From NCBI GenBank assembly GCA_012729395.1, contig JAAYDF010000229.1, positions 1-64,000 on the forward strand: DNA of 64,000 nt, written 5' to 3'. The notes below the pieces were generated by a model, which was given only the letters and a program-made list of their open reading frames with translations, did not search any database and was not told where the DNA came from. The position numbers and the translations under genes were made by a program. Positions 43,601 to 52,484 of this stretch are shown in pieces (position 1 is the stretch's first letter; each line of letters begins with the position of its first letter). The stretch is from Phycisphaerae bacterium (GTDB taxonomy: Bacteria > Planctomycetota > Phycisphaerae > UBA1845 > PWPN01).

Positions 43601-44821
43601 TACATCAAACCAGGCGAAAGCGCGATTGTCGATATGAACGTGGCGAATCTTCTTCAGAAGGTGAACGCCTGCCAGGCGATGCTCGGGTACTCGTCCACTT
43701 ACTTCGAGGATCCGACGGCTGGAACGGTTGGACTGCCTGCCTCGGGACCGTGGGATCAGCTTATCTGGGATTCCTGGCTGAATTCAAGCGGAGCACCGGG
43801 TGAGATTGACACGGCCATCGGTGTCAACGCGGCGGGGACCGTGGGCACGGACGCCGACGGCAAGGTGTGCAAGATCACGCTGACCGCGAGGGCCGGCGTG
43901 CAAGGCATCACTCAGATAGTCTTCCGCCCGGACGCGGATCCGGATCCAGGCCTGGTGGCCAGTACTTACCTTTCGGACATGTTGGGCAACCCGGTCTGGC
44001 CGACCAAATTCGACAGCATTGGTATCGTCATCGACGACACGGATCCGGCGGTGGCGGCCCTGACGGCCACTCAGGACCAAGGCGCCGGCGCGGTGGATGT
44101 GCTGAACTGTGCGGCGACGACCCTGCAGGGCACGGTGGCCATCAGCGTGGGCGCGTCGGATGCCCTGGCCGGTATCGAGGCCGAGCCGGTCGTCACCGTC
44201 ACGCAGGGCGGCGACGCACTGACCGTGACCTACGCAGGTGAATCGCCGGCGGGAACGTTCAATTACACCGTGGACATCGAGCCCGACGCGGCCAATGGCA
44301 CCTGGACGATCGAGGCGACAGCCACGGATAAGGCCGGCAACGACGCCTCGGTATCCGGGACTCTGTGCGTAGACAAGAACCAGATCACCGGCCAGGTGGA
44401 GTTGGAGTCGCTGGTCGGCGGTCTGACTCGCACGGTGACCTTCGTGGCCACGGGCGGGGTCAAGAAGACCTGGGACATCCCGGTGGTCTTCCCCGCCGGC
44501 AGTGCGGTCGGCACCTTCACGCTGACCGAGGTGCCGGATGGAACCACCGCCCTCAGCGCCAAGACGAACTGGAATCTGCGTCGCAAGGTGGACTGCAGCC
44601 TCGACGGTGACGGCCAAGCTTCGGCCGACTTCATCGGCACCGCCAAGCTGCGCGGCGGGGATATCAACGGCTCCAACTCGATCAACATCCTCGACTACTC
44701 GGTGATGAAGATCAGTTGGATGGCCACCACCGCTGGCGACATCAACGGCGACGGGGCCACCGCCATGCTCGACTACTCGATCATGAAGAGCAACTGGTTC
44801 GTGGTGGGCGACGCCGAGTGA
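40664..44821 (+). CDS. Large secreted beta-helix protein with cohesin-like domain and dockerin
   Basis: A 1385-residue exported protein. The signal peptide ends near TAWA. Right-handed parallel beta-helix repeats fill about 20-950, in three blocks; two restart with the DUF1565-like pattern VYVDANAAPGGDGTVTKPYQTI or similar, typical of pectate-lyase-like folds that bind or cleave polysaccharide. I see no clear lyase active site. Then come a cohesin-like domain (about 965-1120, IYIKPGESAIVDMNVANL), an Ig-like domain, the conserved LSAKTNWNLRRK module and a dockerin (GDINGSNSINILDYSVMK, GDINGDGATAMLDYSIMK) ending FVVGDAE. GGAG lies eight bases before ATG 40664. The tail is almost identical in DNA to that of the next gene. 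Confidence 0.9.
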   Translation: MKGALNLLIILAMCAGTAWADTVSISAGGDSTTAIQTAIDGASEARTIVLQAGTHAVSSQVNVNRQDITIQGEDPANTLVQVSGTGYRFSIAAAGAVIENLTLEKTDKTGVQNLIYIGASNATIRGNVIFGRYVMGDPEVSRALEVTYGISGLTIEENEIYALRQPAYINGSLASPTTGNITSNYVHGTRGWVIAGANMTFSGNTWGSGADTNYLDIAILAGTDPSYYTDIPALSAAHHGAVFEDQRVSPATLTTVYVDANAAPGGDGTVTKPYQTITPAVARVMTGGTILVAAGTYNETVSVSKSVSFVGAGCGQTIWRGSAITSHSLKIVRDNTSPADVHVAITGFSFETENNQTIRGDWSTSYAEALTLDIHDNCFAHVNTRNPGTDFALYVNGANQTARDTEGAIRVYNNQFDVVTGGVLFEYCRAVDLLDNDFRVTFEGVIFNYYGNSGACGEQLVKGNVFTHVPVEWALAMNNWHGTGNYTVLPSAVTNNEITATGFSYAILYGVAASQSQAHDFTIQDNALLSGTVFVWGDYASQILLNASGNWWGSIASPAGRINTAGSVDYTPWLGGGDDTSTDPGFQGNFSTLWASAASPQTGTTGRIQEAINSVDGSTVNVLPGTYAERLTINKSLNLYGPQKDVDPTASGARTNSANEAIVTCAGLSTPNPDVLIEIPTGVTGVVIDGLTLQGHPTNPVADTSIVRCWGSDLTVSNNIMDGWYAVIFKGGNNLTVSDNRVTVNKVGVACQPGTSTEITLAGNTFVPGTSSAADSQAAYMTAVTHMTLTDNVASGFGGSAVAGSNLSNVLIEGNVLTNCRDGVSFWGSTYDVVIRENELSEHTRYGINFKGQNLDVLDNRIADNGNTGINVERHVIDTLNIHVHGNEIFGNASFGLKAAANITGVVDAENNWWGHASGPYDPDGSVEADINNCADPAVIKNPNGLGDLVSDVQVDYCPWLLGPTAPNALYLVPTSESIYIKPGESAIVDMNVANLLQKVNACQAMLGYSSTYFEDPTAGTVGLPASGPWDQLIWDSWLNSSGAPGEIDTAIGVNAAGTVGTDADGKVCKITLTARAGVQGITQIVFRPDADPDPGLVASTYLSDMLGNPVWPTKFDSIGIVIDDTDPAVAALTATQDQGAGAVDVLNCAATTLQGTVAISVGASDALAGIEAEPVVTVTQGGDALTVTYAGESPAGTFNYTVDIEPDAANGTWTIEATATDKAGNDASVSGTLCVDKNQITGQVELESLVGGLTRTVTFVATGGVKKTWDIPVVFPAGSAVGTFTLTEVPDGTTALSAKTNWNLRRKVDCSLDGDGQASADFIGTAKLRGGDINGSNSINILDYSVMKISWMATTAGDINGDGATAMLDYSIMKSNWFVVGDAE
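44372..44667 (+). repeat. Near-identical 296-bp segment, copy 1 (copy 2 at 48233-48528)
   Basis: Bases 44372-44667 and 48233-48528 differ at about eight positions by eye (about 97% identity), while the flanking dockerin and Ig-like codons diverge. The segment encodes the LSAKTNWNLRRK beta module before the dockerin. It indicates recent gene conversion or duplication. Confidence 0.85.
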
Positions 44822-45028
44822 GCCATCAGCCCGGCGGGCATCGCATTGGAGCCGGCCGGTTGCGTGCCCAAGGAGGGGTAAGCCCGATGGATCGCATGTG
44901 ACGTATCGGTTCCGTCGGAATGGACAGGCAGATCCCCCGCATGGGAAACCCTGGCGGCAGCGGGCCGTCACCCCAAGCGGATAGAGCAATGACGGCCGAC
45001 CAGAGGCCCACACGAAGGAGCATGCAAG

Positions 45029-48000
45029 ATGAGACGATCAGGAATGGTATGGCTGACAGCGCTGGCGGTGCTGGTCACCGCGGGCAGCGCATGGGCGGAC
45101 TGGCACACGCTGGTGATCCGCAATGCGACGACCAGCGGCAATCCGCCGGCAATCGTGGACAACACTGACTACGGTGTGCCGGCCAAGGAGTTCATCATCG
45201 CGGAAGGTGGCCAGAAAGCCGCATGGAGCACATCGGTGCTCGACGGTTTCACTGTTGGGGAGATTGCCCAACTGGCGGTCACCCGCTTCGACGATCGAAC
45301 GCGATTTGCGCCGACGTCCGGCGGCTATAGCGCCCCCTACTTCAACATCTGGATCACCGATGGCTCGGGACAATACGCGGTGATCGCTAACGAGCCGTCG
45401 GACTCGGTATTTCAGCCCCTTTACAGCAACGGCTACGATCTGACCTGGGCGGATATCTCCGACAAGCCGGTCAAAGTATACGAAAACAGCGACATAAGCT
45501 GGCTGCCCAACAACGGCGTAGGTCTGACTTTTGACGATATCAAGGACTTCGTGATCCAGGCTCCGTCGCCCGCCGAACTGGCCGCGGGCTGGCCCGGCCT
45601 GGGGACAGGCGCTCCGCGAGAACTAGGCACCAACATCGCCTACGGCTTCAACTGGATCCTTGGCGACACCCTCAGCAACTATGTGTCCGGCGATCCCGGT
45701 TACATTCTTGCCCAGCCCGGCGCCGGCGCGTTCGTGACGACGAACTACACCGTCACCCCGCAGATTCTTGCCGCCGGCAAGCCGGAGTTCAGCGCTCCGC
45801 ACGGCACGGGCGATAACCCGTTCGGCTATGACTGGGACTCGCGGGCTCCGGACACGGCTGCCGGCGCCCCCACCGGTTACGGATCGTCGAGCTTCTACGC
45901 CAACGTCGATCACAGCGACCCCGATCCTGACAGCCGCTACGTCACGCTGCGCATCGGGCTGCGCGACCTCTTCGGCCGCGAGGTGACCATCGGTGAGCTG
46001 ACTGCCCTGAGCTACTGGACCAACAAACCCACCGACCAGACAGCCATGGATTATCGCGTCACCATGTACACGACTTTCGACGACAGCGACAACCAGAATG
46101 GCGCGTCCTGGTACCGCAGCCGGCTTCAAGCCAGCCCGCACGCTGCCGCCAATCTCTCCGCCCCCGCCGATACGTGGAACCAGTGGACCACCGGCGGAGC
46201 AACCAACGAATTCCGCTTCTACGAGTCCACCAGCAAGCGCAGCTACTCGAACATGGCCTGGACGGACATCACGGACGGCGAAACCACATGGGACTACTCC
46301 GGTGAAGAAATCATGATGATCGATATCGGGCTCGGCACAAGAAGCAGCAGTCCAGCCTCCTGGTGGACCGGTGAAAGCCGGCTTGACGGCCTCCGCATCG
46401 AACTGGCCAACGGCCAGATCGCCGACATCGACTTGGCCGCGGGCACGGCCTGGCAAGTCGCCACCGTGCACGGCCACGATCAGTTCACCATCAGCGACGG
46501 CGGCTCTACCCTCCTCTACCACGCTCAGCCGCGCAACAGCAAGGAGTGGTACTGGTTCAACAACAACGGATCGGCCCCCGACGTCCTGGCGACCGGCGGG
46601 TTCGGGCCCAACGGCTGGCGAGACGGCTCGCGCACCTTTGCCGTATCCGACGTCGCGGTGGGCAAGAAGCTCAATGAGATCAAGCTGGCCTTCGAGTACA
46701 ACAACACCCTCGGCGGCTATACGACCATGAACTTCTTCCTTACCGACGGCAACGGCAAGTTCGGTATCTTTGCCCCCACTTCTCTCGGGATCCAGGCCAT
46801 CTCCGAGCAGGTCGTGGTCGATGGCTGGACACGGATCACCTTGGATCTGACCAAAACGAGCATTGCCGACTCCACAGCCGTCGCCATCTATGAGCACAAC
46901 GGATTCACCGATGTTTACGGCAACCCCTATACCACCATGACCTGGGGGGACATCAAGGAGTACACCATCGCCGGCATGTACGACTACCAGCGCAGCCCGG
47001 CCCACGGCTGGAGCAAATGGGGCAAGATGTTCGACCCAATCAACATCGCCGGCGAGGATGCGGTGGTCAACGGCTACGGCCTTGCCTTGATCTGGGGCGA
47101 TACCGTCGGTAACACCGCCTACGCCACCCAACAGCGACAGATCCGCAACGTGCAGGTCTCGTTCGACACCGTCGACTACCTCGGCACCTTCGCCGATGCC
47201 CAGATCCGCGACATTCTCGAGCTCAACGTCCAGCCTGACAGCCTGTACGTCAAGCCCAGCGAGAGCGTTACACTCAATATGGACGTCAAGAACCTGCAGC
47301 AGATGGTCAACGGTTGCCAGGCGCTCATTGGCTACGACTCCGAGTACTTCCCGGCTGCCGGCACGGTCGCCCCGGGCGGCGGCGGAGTATGGGAAGAACT
47401 CATCTATGAAGTCTGGCGAGATATCGCGGGCGAGTTGGACACGGCCATCGGCGTCCAGCTGACCGGAGGTGCGGGTACGGATGACGACGGCACAGTGGCG
47501 ATCATCGCCCTGACCGCCGGCACCAAGGAAGGCACTACCCAAATGGTCTTCCGTGCTGACGGCGAATACGGCTACGCCACCATGCTCAGCGACTTGAACG
47601 CCGAGCCCGTATGGCCGACGAAGATCGACAGTCAGACCATCGTCATCGACGGGACGGACCCGACGGTCGACACGTTCTCCGCAGACCCACTGTGCACCAA
47701 GACCACCACCACGCTGACCTTCACGGTCTCGGACGCTCTGGCCGGCGTGGACTATGTGGATGTTTACGTGGACGGTGCCAAGGTCGCCGAGGATGTCGCC
47801 AGCCCGTACGCGCTGGACATGAGCGGCTACGCGACCGACTGTTACGACGTGACCCTCAAGGTGGTCGACAAGGCCGGCAACGAAGCCGACAGCTCGGCGG
47901 TCGAGGTCTGCGTGGACAAAACCGCCCCGGCAATCAGCAACATCGCGGCCGAGCAGGATGGCGAAGACGTGCTCTGCCCGGCGGTGGCGGTGCAGGGCGT

Positions 48001-48685
48001 CGTGAACATTTACGTGGACGTCACCGACGCCGGCTGTGCCGATCTCGTGGTCCCGCCCGCGCTGACTGTGGACGGTATCGGCGCGGCGGTCTATGTGGAC
48101 GTGAGCGGCGATACCTACCACTATCAGGTGACGATCAGTGGCGCGACCGCCAACGGTGCTCATACCATCACCGTCGAGGCCGCGGATGCTCTGGGTAACA
48201 CCGCGTCCGACAATGCCCAGGCTATCTGCGTGGACAAGAACCAGATCACCGGCCAGGTGGAGTTGGAGTCGCTGGTCGGCGGTCTGACTCGCACGGTGAC
48301 CTTCGTGGCCACAGGCGGGGTCAAGAAGACCTGGGACATCCCGGTGGTCTTCCCGGCCGACAGTGCGGTCGGCACGTTCACGCTGACCGAGGTGCCGGAT
48401 GGAACCACCGCCCTCAGCGCCAAGACGAACTGGAACCTGCGTCGCAAGGTGGCCTGCAGCCTCGACGGTGACGGTCAAGCTTCGGCCGACTTCACCGGCA
48501 CCGCCAAGCTGCGCGGCGGGGATATCAAGCCTGACAACTACATCAACATCCTTGATTACTCGGTCTTGAAGAGCAACTACTTGTCGTCGAACGACGTGGC
48601 CGACATCGACGGCGACGGCACCGTCGGTTTGGTGGACTACTCCCTAATGCGGTCCAACTGGTTCCAGCCAGGAGACGCGGAGTAG
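45029..48685 (+). CDS. Large secreted protein with two related N-terminal domains, cohesin-like domain and dockerin
   Basis: A 1218-residue exported protein with signal peptide (VWLTALAVLVTAGSAWA). The N-terminal 720 residues contain two or more similar beta-rich domains, each ending in an IKDFVIQ- or IKEYTIA-type strand and a YGFNWILGDTLSN or YGLALIWGDTVGN segment. I do not recognise the family; lectin-like carbohydrate binding is a guess. A cohesin-like domain follows (LYVKPSESVTLNMDVKNLQQ, about 738-870), then two Ig-like domains, the LSAKTNWNLRRK module, and a dockerin (NILDYSVLKSNY, DIDGDGTVGLVDYSLMRSNW) ending FQPGDAE. AAGGAG precedes ATG 45029. Confidence 0.85.
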   Translation: MRRSGMVWLTALAVLVTAGSAWADWHTLVIRNATTSGNPPAIVDNTDYGVPAKEFIIAEGGQKAAWSTSVLDGFTVGEIAQLAVTRFDDRTRFAPTSGGYSAPYFNIWITDGSGQYAVIANEPSDSVFQPLYSNGYDLTWADISDKPVKVYENSDISWLPNNGVGLTFDDIKDFVIQAPSPAELAAGWPGLGTGAPRELGTNIAYGFNWILGDTLSNYVSGDPGYILAQPGAGAFVTTNYTVTPQILAAGKPEFSAPHGTGDNPFGYDWDSRAPDTAAGAPTGYGSSSFYANVDHSDPDPDSRYVTLRIGLRDLFGREVTIGELTALSYWTNKPTDQTAMDYRVTMYTTFDDSDNQNGASWYRSRLQASPHAAANLSAPADTWNQWTTGGATNEFRFYESTSKRSYSNMAWTDITDGETTWDYSGEEIMMIDIGLGTRSSSPASWWTGESRLDGLRIELANGQIADIDLAAGTAWQVATVHGHDQFTISDGGSTLLYHAQPRNSKEWYWFNNNGSAPDVLATGGFGPNGWRDGSRTFAVSDVAVGKKLNEIKLAFEYNNTLGGYTTMNFFLTDGNGKFGIFAPTSLGIQAISEQVVVDGWTRITLDLTKTSIADSTAVAIYEHNGFTDVYGNPYTTMTWGDIKEYTIAGMYDYQRSPAHGWSKWGKMFDPINIAGEDAVVNGYGLALIWGDTVGNTAYATQQRQIRNVQVSFDTVDYLGTFADAQIRDILELNVQPDSLYVKPSESVTLNMDVKNLQQMVNGCQALIGYDSEYFPAAGTVAPGGGGVWEELIYEVWRDIAGELDTAIGVQLTGGAGTDDDGTVAIIALTAGTKEGTTQMVFRADGEYGYATMLSDLNAEPVWPTKIDSQTIVIDGTDPTVDTFSADPLCTKTTTTLTFTVSDALAGVDYVDVYVDGAKVAEDVASPYALDMSGYATDCYDVTLKVVDKAGNEADSSAVEVCVDKTAPAISNIAAEQDGEDVLCPAVAVQGVVNIYVDVTDAGCADLVVPPALTVDGIGAAVYVDVSGDTYHYQVTISGATANGAHTITVEAADALGNTASDNAQAICVDKNQITGQVELESLVGGLTRTVTFVATGGVKKTWDIPVVFPADSAVGTFTLTEVPDGTTALSAKTNWNLRRKVACSLDGDGQASADFTGTAKLRGGDIKPDNYINILDYSVLKSNYLSSNDVADIDGDGTVGLVDYSLMRSNWFQPGDAE
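48233..48528 (+). repeat. Near-identical 296-bp segment, copy 2
   Basis: Partner of 44372-44667 at a distance of 3861 bases, in the same orientation and the same position within the protein tail. Confidence 0.85.
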
Positions 48686-48724
48686 TCCGTGTGAAGGCAG
48701 AAGGGTCTTGATGGCAGTCGGCAG

Positions 48725-48756
48725 GCGCCGGCGGGACGACCGCGTCCCGCCGGCGC
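48725..48756 (+). terminator. Very strong GC hairpin after a dockerin gene
   Basis: Arms 48725-48738 and 48743-48756 are perfectly complementary over 14 bases around a 4-base loop (ACCG), 40 bases after the stop. No T run follows. It could be a U-tract-less terminator or an mRNA-stabilising 3' structure. Confidence 0.6.
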
Positions 48757-48843
48757 TGCGTGGCACCGATACCACACCGACACACGGCGGCATCCCGCCA
48801 CGGGCCCAACGGAAGCGACCCGTGGCCTGGAGAGGAGGAGGTT

Positions 48844-50172
48844 ATGCGGCAACAAGCACTCAGGCCGGCCTTGCTCGCACTCGGACCTGCGCTGGCGGTC
48901 GTTCTGGTAGCACTGGGTCAGCCCACGCCTGCGATGGGCAACCCGAACACCCTCGCGCTCGAGGTGTCTTGCGAATCGTTGTTTGTCCAGCCGGGCGAGC
49001 CAGTGGTGCTCGGTCTCGACGTCTCCAACCTCGCTCAGATGATCAACGGCTGCCAAGCACTCATCGGGTACAACTCGACCTACTTGACCAGCCCCCACAG
49101 CGTGGCTCCCGGCGGCGGGTTCTGGACCGAACTGATCTACGAAAGCTGGCACGCACCGGGCGAGCTCGACACCGCCATCGGGCTGCAACTCGAAGGCGGT
49201 CCGACGGGAACCCAGGCCGACGCAACCATAGCCACCATCACCCTGACGGCCGGAACCACGGAAGGAGCCACCTTCCTCGTCTTTCGCTCCGACACCGACG
49301 ACAGATACGCCACCATGCTCAGCGACCTGAACGCCGAGCCCGTATGGCCCTTCAAAATCGATAGCCAACCCATCGTCATCGACGGTACGCCCCCTGTGCT
49401 GGTCGACCTGACCGCGACCCAGAACGGAGTTGATGTCCTTGACTGCGCCAATCCAACCGTCCAGGGCTTGGTGAGTATCACGGTGGACGCGGCCGACGTC
49501 CTGGCCGGCCTGGAGGGTATCCCGAGCATCGACATCACCGGCCCTGAAACCCTCGCCGCCACCCTCACCGACGACGAGGGGCCGAGCTTCGGATGGGAGG
49601 TCGTCATCGGTCCGACTACCCCCCAGGGTACATACACCATCGCCATCACCGCAACGGATCGCGCGGGCAACGAAACCACCGCGACAGGCACACTGTGCGT
49701 GGACCCTAACCAGATCACCGGCACAGTACAGATGAGCACGTTATCGGGTGCAGCATACGGCTTTGACCGCGAAGTGGTGTTCAAGGCGACGGATACCGGG
49801 AATACCGTGCTCCAAACATGGACAGTCACCGTGACCTTCACGAACAACCCGGTAACGAGAACCGCCGCCGGCTCCTATGTACTGACCCTGGTGCCCGGCA
49901 GCACGGCGAGGCTTAGCGCCAAGACGGACTGGAGCCTGCGGAAGCGGATACCCGTGACTCTGGACACCTATGGCCAAGGGGTGGCGAACTTCACCCTAAC
50001 CAGCGGCGATCTCGACGGCTCCAACACCGCGAACATCCTGGATTACTCGATACTCAAGGCGAACTGGATGACCGCCGGCCCAGCCGGCGATTACAACGGG
50101 GACAGCCAAGTCATGCTGCTGGACTATTCGCTGCTGAAAAATGCCTGGTTCACAACCGGCGATCCCGAGTGA
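48844..50172 (+). CDS. Secreted cohesin-like/Ig-like/dockerin protein (minimal form)
   Basis: A 442-residue exported protein with only the shared modules: signal peptide (1-40), cohesin-like domain (about 42-180, LFVQPGEPVVLGLDVSNLAQ), Ig-like domain (about 182-290), the beta module with LSAKTDWSLRKR, and a dockerin (GDLDGSNTANILDYSILKAN, YNGDSQVMLLDYSLLKNAW) ending FTTGDPE. It is the smallest paralog and shows that the four-part tail is an independent unit. It could be a scaffold or linker. AGGAGGAGG lies directly before ATG 48844. Confidence 0.88.
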   Translation: MRQQALRPALLALGPALAVVLVALGQPTPAMGNPNTLALEVSCESLFVQPGEPVVLGLDVSNLAQMINGCQALIGYNSTYLTSPHSVAPGGGFWTELIYESWHAPGELDTAIGLQLEGGPTGTQADATIATITLTAGTTEGATFLVFRSDTDDRYATMLSDLNAEPVWPFKIDSQPIVIDGTPPVLVDLTATQNGVDVLDCANPTVQGLVSITVDAADVLAGLEGIPSIDITGPETLAATLTDDEGPSFGWEVVIGPTTPQGTYTIAITATDRAGNETTATGTLCVDPNQITGTVQMSTLSGAAYGFDREVVFKATDTGNTVLQTWTVTVTFTNNPVTRTAAGSYVLTLVPGSTARLSAKTDWSLRKRIPVTLDTYGQGVANFTLTSGDLDGSNTANILDYSILKANWMTAGPAGDYNGDSQVMLLDYSLLKNAWFTTGDPE

Positions 50173-50188
50173 TCGGACGCTGCCGATC
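50171..50188 (+). terminator. Small hairpin overlapping the dockerin-gene stop
   Basis: GATCGG (50171-50176) pairs with CCGATC (50183-50188) around a 6-base loop, overlapping the stop codon. No T run follows. Weak as a terminator. Confidence 0.3.
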
Positions 50189-50229
50189 CGAAACGCGGAA
50201 CCGCCAGAAAGCAGAGATCATCTTATTCG

Positions 50230-50244
50230 GGGGCCGGTTTTTGC
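50230..50244 (+). promoter_or_regulatory. Possible sigma-54 promoter of a PEP-CTERM gene
   Basis: GG at 50231-50232 and GC at 50243-50244 are exactly ten bases apart, within TTTTTGC, matching the -24/-12 frame of sigma-54 promoters; the bases between fit the TGGCACG half only in part. It lies 110 bases before the PEP-CTERM gene at 50355, and a sigma-54 activator gene is 2 kb downstream. Confidence 0.35.
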
Positions 50245-50354
50245 TTGATTTCGATTAGCATATTCCCTTACAATGCAGTACGTTCCCGTCGGTGGAGTTG
50301 CCCGTGCAGTCAACGAGCGGGAAGGCGGAAAAGCATCACTCTCGGAGGACAGCC

Positions 50355-51035
50355 ATGGAAAGTCGCACATACCTCGCATGTGGTCTGCTTGTTCTAGGAA
50401 TGCTCATGCCGGTCCCGGCGTGGGGGCATGATATGGTTCAGCCCCCATGGCGAGGCGATGAAGGCACAACCTATCAGGAGTGGCGGTTTGACACCGACGC
50501 CAACCCCGCTTTGCCCGAGGTGATCTCAAATTCATACGGCTCTGCCATGGCATCCATCGTCCTTGGCGACTATGCCTCCGGGTGGCAGGTGCAACTCCCC
50601 AGCCTCGGCGATCAGATCGGATACTGGGATCTCGGCGGGGATCGAGGCAACGGCGGCGGGAGCATCCTGATCGATGTCGACAATCGGCCGCTGGCTCTCG
50701 AGTGCAAAGAGGTTTGGGTGCAGGTGACGTACTTCCGTGACATGTCCCAAGCTCCAACAGTCACCGTACCCGGCGCAGCCTACGTCACCGGGCAAACCCT
50801 GCTGGTCGAGCACGTACTCACCGGCGGAGATTGGTACCTGGATCAGTCCATCTGGCGGATCGAGCCCAACCCGGATCACGAGCAAATCCTCATCACCAGC
50901 GACCCGACGTGGGGATCGGTGATTGACCAGATCGTGATCGACACGATCTGTATCCCTGAGCCGGCTACCATGGGACTGTTCCTGGTCGGATCCTGGGCGA
51001 TGATCGCCCGACGGCGCAGGGCCGCTCGCGTCTGA
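50355..51035 (+). CDS. PEP-CTERM secreted protein
   Basis: A 226-residue exported protein. Signal peptide (YLACGLLVLGMLMPVPAWG) and C-terminal sorting signal (IPEPATMGLFLVGSWAMI then ARRRRAARV) are clear. The middle is a beta-rich domain with Trp/Asp-rich strands; I do not recognise it, though similar layouts occur in planctomycete PEP-CTERM proteins of unknown function. GGAGG lies six bases before ATG 50355. Confidence 0.85.
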   Translation: MESRTYLACGLLVLGMLMPVPAWGHDMVQPPWRGDEGTTYQEWRFDTDANPALPEVISNSYGSAMASIVLGDYASGWQVQLPSLGDQIGYWDLGGDRGNGGGSILIDVDNRPLALECKEVWVQVTYFRDMSQAPTVTVPGAAYVTGQTLLVEHVLTGGDWYLDQSIWRIEPNPDHEQILITSDPTWGSVIDQIVIDTICIPEPATMGLFLVGSWAMIARRRRAARV

Positions 51036-51204
51036 GTCGCTTGCCGTCCTGACACGCGAACCTCGTCGTATGCTGCCACTCCCGGGGCTGATGCCGCTCG
51101 CGGCCTCACACGGCTGCGGGAATGGCTTGGGATGTCCCCGCATTCGCGCTACTCCCGCTGCCCGCGATCGGTTCGTACGACGGCCCCTGGGGGAGATTCC
51201 GAGT

Positions 51205-52284
51205 ATGTGCCACCGGCGAACACGCTGGATCGCTCTCGCACTTTGGCTTGTCTGCGCAGCTGGGGTGCAGGCATCCTCATATCAGGTCGAAATCCTCGGC
51301 TCGCTGGAGGGCGGCTTCGCCCGGGCGCGGGCCATCAACGCTCAAGGGCTCATCGTGGGCGAGGCACTGACGCCGGCGAGCGTTGACCACGGGTTCCTCT
51401 GCTCGGGCTTGGGCCAGTTCGCCGACTTGGGCACGCTGGGCGGTACTCGCAGCCGGGCCCTCGCCATCAACGCTGCCGGCCTGATTGCCGGCTGGGCACA
51501 GAACATCGCGGGCCAGTCCAGACCCGTCCTCTGGGATGAGCACGGAATCCATGAGCTGCCGACGCTTGGCGGAGCTGCCGGCACAGCCTGGGCGATCAGT
51601 GATCTCGGGCACGCGGTCGGCAACTCCTTCACCTCCCCGGGCATCTACCACGCAACCCTCTGGCAAGACGGCGCCGCTTACGACCTAGGCACCTTGGGCG
51701 GCGACTACAGCATCGCCTACGGCATCAACAACCACGACTGGATCGTGGGCAGTTCCGACGACACTCAAGGCCGGGAGCGGGCTGCGCTTTGGCTCGACGG
51801 TGACGTTCACCTGCTCGACGGCTTGCCGGGGGCCACATGGAGTGCTGCACGCGGGATCAATGACCACGGGCAAGTCATCCTCTGGAGCAATACCACCGGC
51901 GGAGCGTCTCGTGCCGCCCTGTGGGAGGCCGGCATGGTGACTGATCTGGGAACCCTGGGCGGCATCGAAAGCTGGGCTTACGGGCTGAATAATCTCGGGC
52001 ACGTGGTCGGGTGGGCCGAGCTCCCGGCGGGCAACTACCATGCCTTTGTCCACGATGGCGGCGAGATGATCGACTTGGGCACACTCGGGGGCATGTTCAG
52101 CTCAGCCTACGGCATCAACGACGAGGGGGTGATCGTCGGGTATGCACAGGACGCAAGCGGGCAATGGCAGGCCGTCCGCTGGGTACCGGTACCCGAGCCC
52201 GCCACGTTATCCCTGGCCCTCACCGCCCTCGCCTGCTTCGTTGCCAGCATCCGACGTGCCCCTGCGCACGATCGGCCGGCGTAG
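51205..52284 (+). CDS. HAF-repeat PEP-CTERM secreted protein
   Basis: A 359-residue exported protein made of about seven HAF-type repeats (DLGTLGG, then AYGINN or AIN, then GHVVGWA-like strands), the pattern of the probable extracellular HAF family, likely a beta-propeller-like fold. Signal peptide at the start (WIALALWLVCAAGVQA) and PEP-CTERM tail VPEPATLSLALTALACFVA followed by a weakly basic SIRRAPAHDRPA. The basic tail is poorer in Arg than in its neighbours. GGGGAG precedes ATG 51205 by nine bases. Function of the family is unknown. Confidence 0.85.
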   Translation: MCHRRTRWIALALWLVCAAGVQASSYQVEILGSLEGGFARARAINAQGLIVGEALTPASVDHGFLCSGLGQFADLGTLGGTRSRALAINAAGLIAGWAQNIAGQSRPVLWDEHGIHELPTLGGAAGTAWAISDLGHAVGNSFTSPGIYHATLWQDGAAYDLGTLGGDYSIAYGINNHDWIVGSSDDTQGRERAALWLDGDVHLLDGLPGATWSAARGINDHGQVILWSNTTGGASRAALWEAGMVTDLGTLGGIESWAYGLNNLGHVVGWAELPAGNYHAFVHDGGEMIDLGTLGGMFSSAYGINDEGVIVGYAQDASGQWQAVRWVPVPEPATLSLALTALACFVASIRRAPAHDRPA

Positions 52285-52484
52285 CCATTACCGATCCTCC
52301 ATTCAAGGTGCCCTCAGAACAACACTTGTGGCGAAGGCCTCCTGGCTTCAGCACGTCACAAAGCGTCCGATACCCCCTCCTCGATCAGAACTTACTGGTC
52401 GGCAGCATTTCCGACACCTACAGTTTACAATCTGAGGTGTTCATCGGAACCGACACCTCCGGGCCAGTACAAGGGAAAAAGGGT

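Noticed and set aside
45623-48478. Very long open frame on the minus strand (over 900 codons)
   Set aside because: It lies wholly antisense to the dockerin gene 45029-48685, has no ribosome-binding site or recognisable domain, and its His/Arg/Val-rich composition is that of a GC-rich shadow frame.
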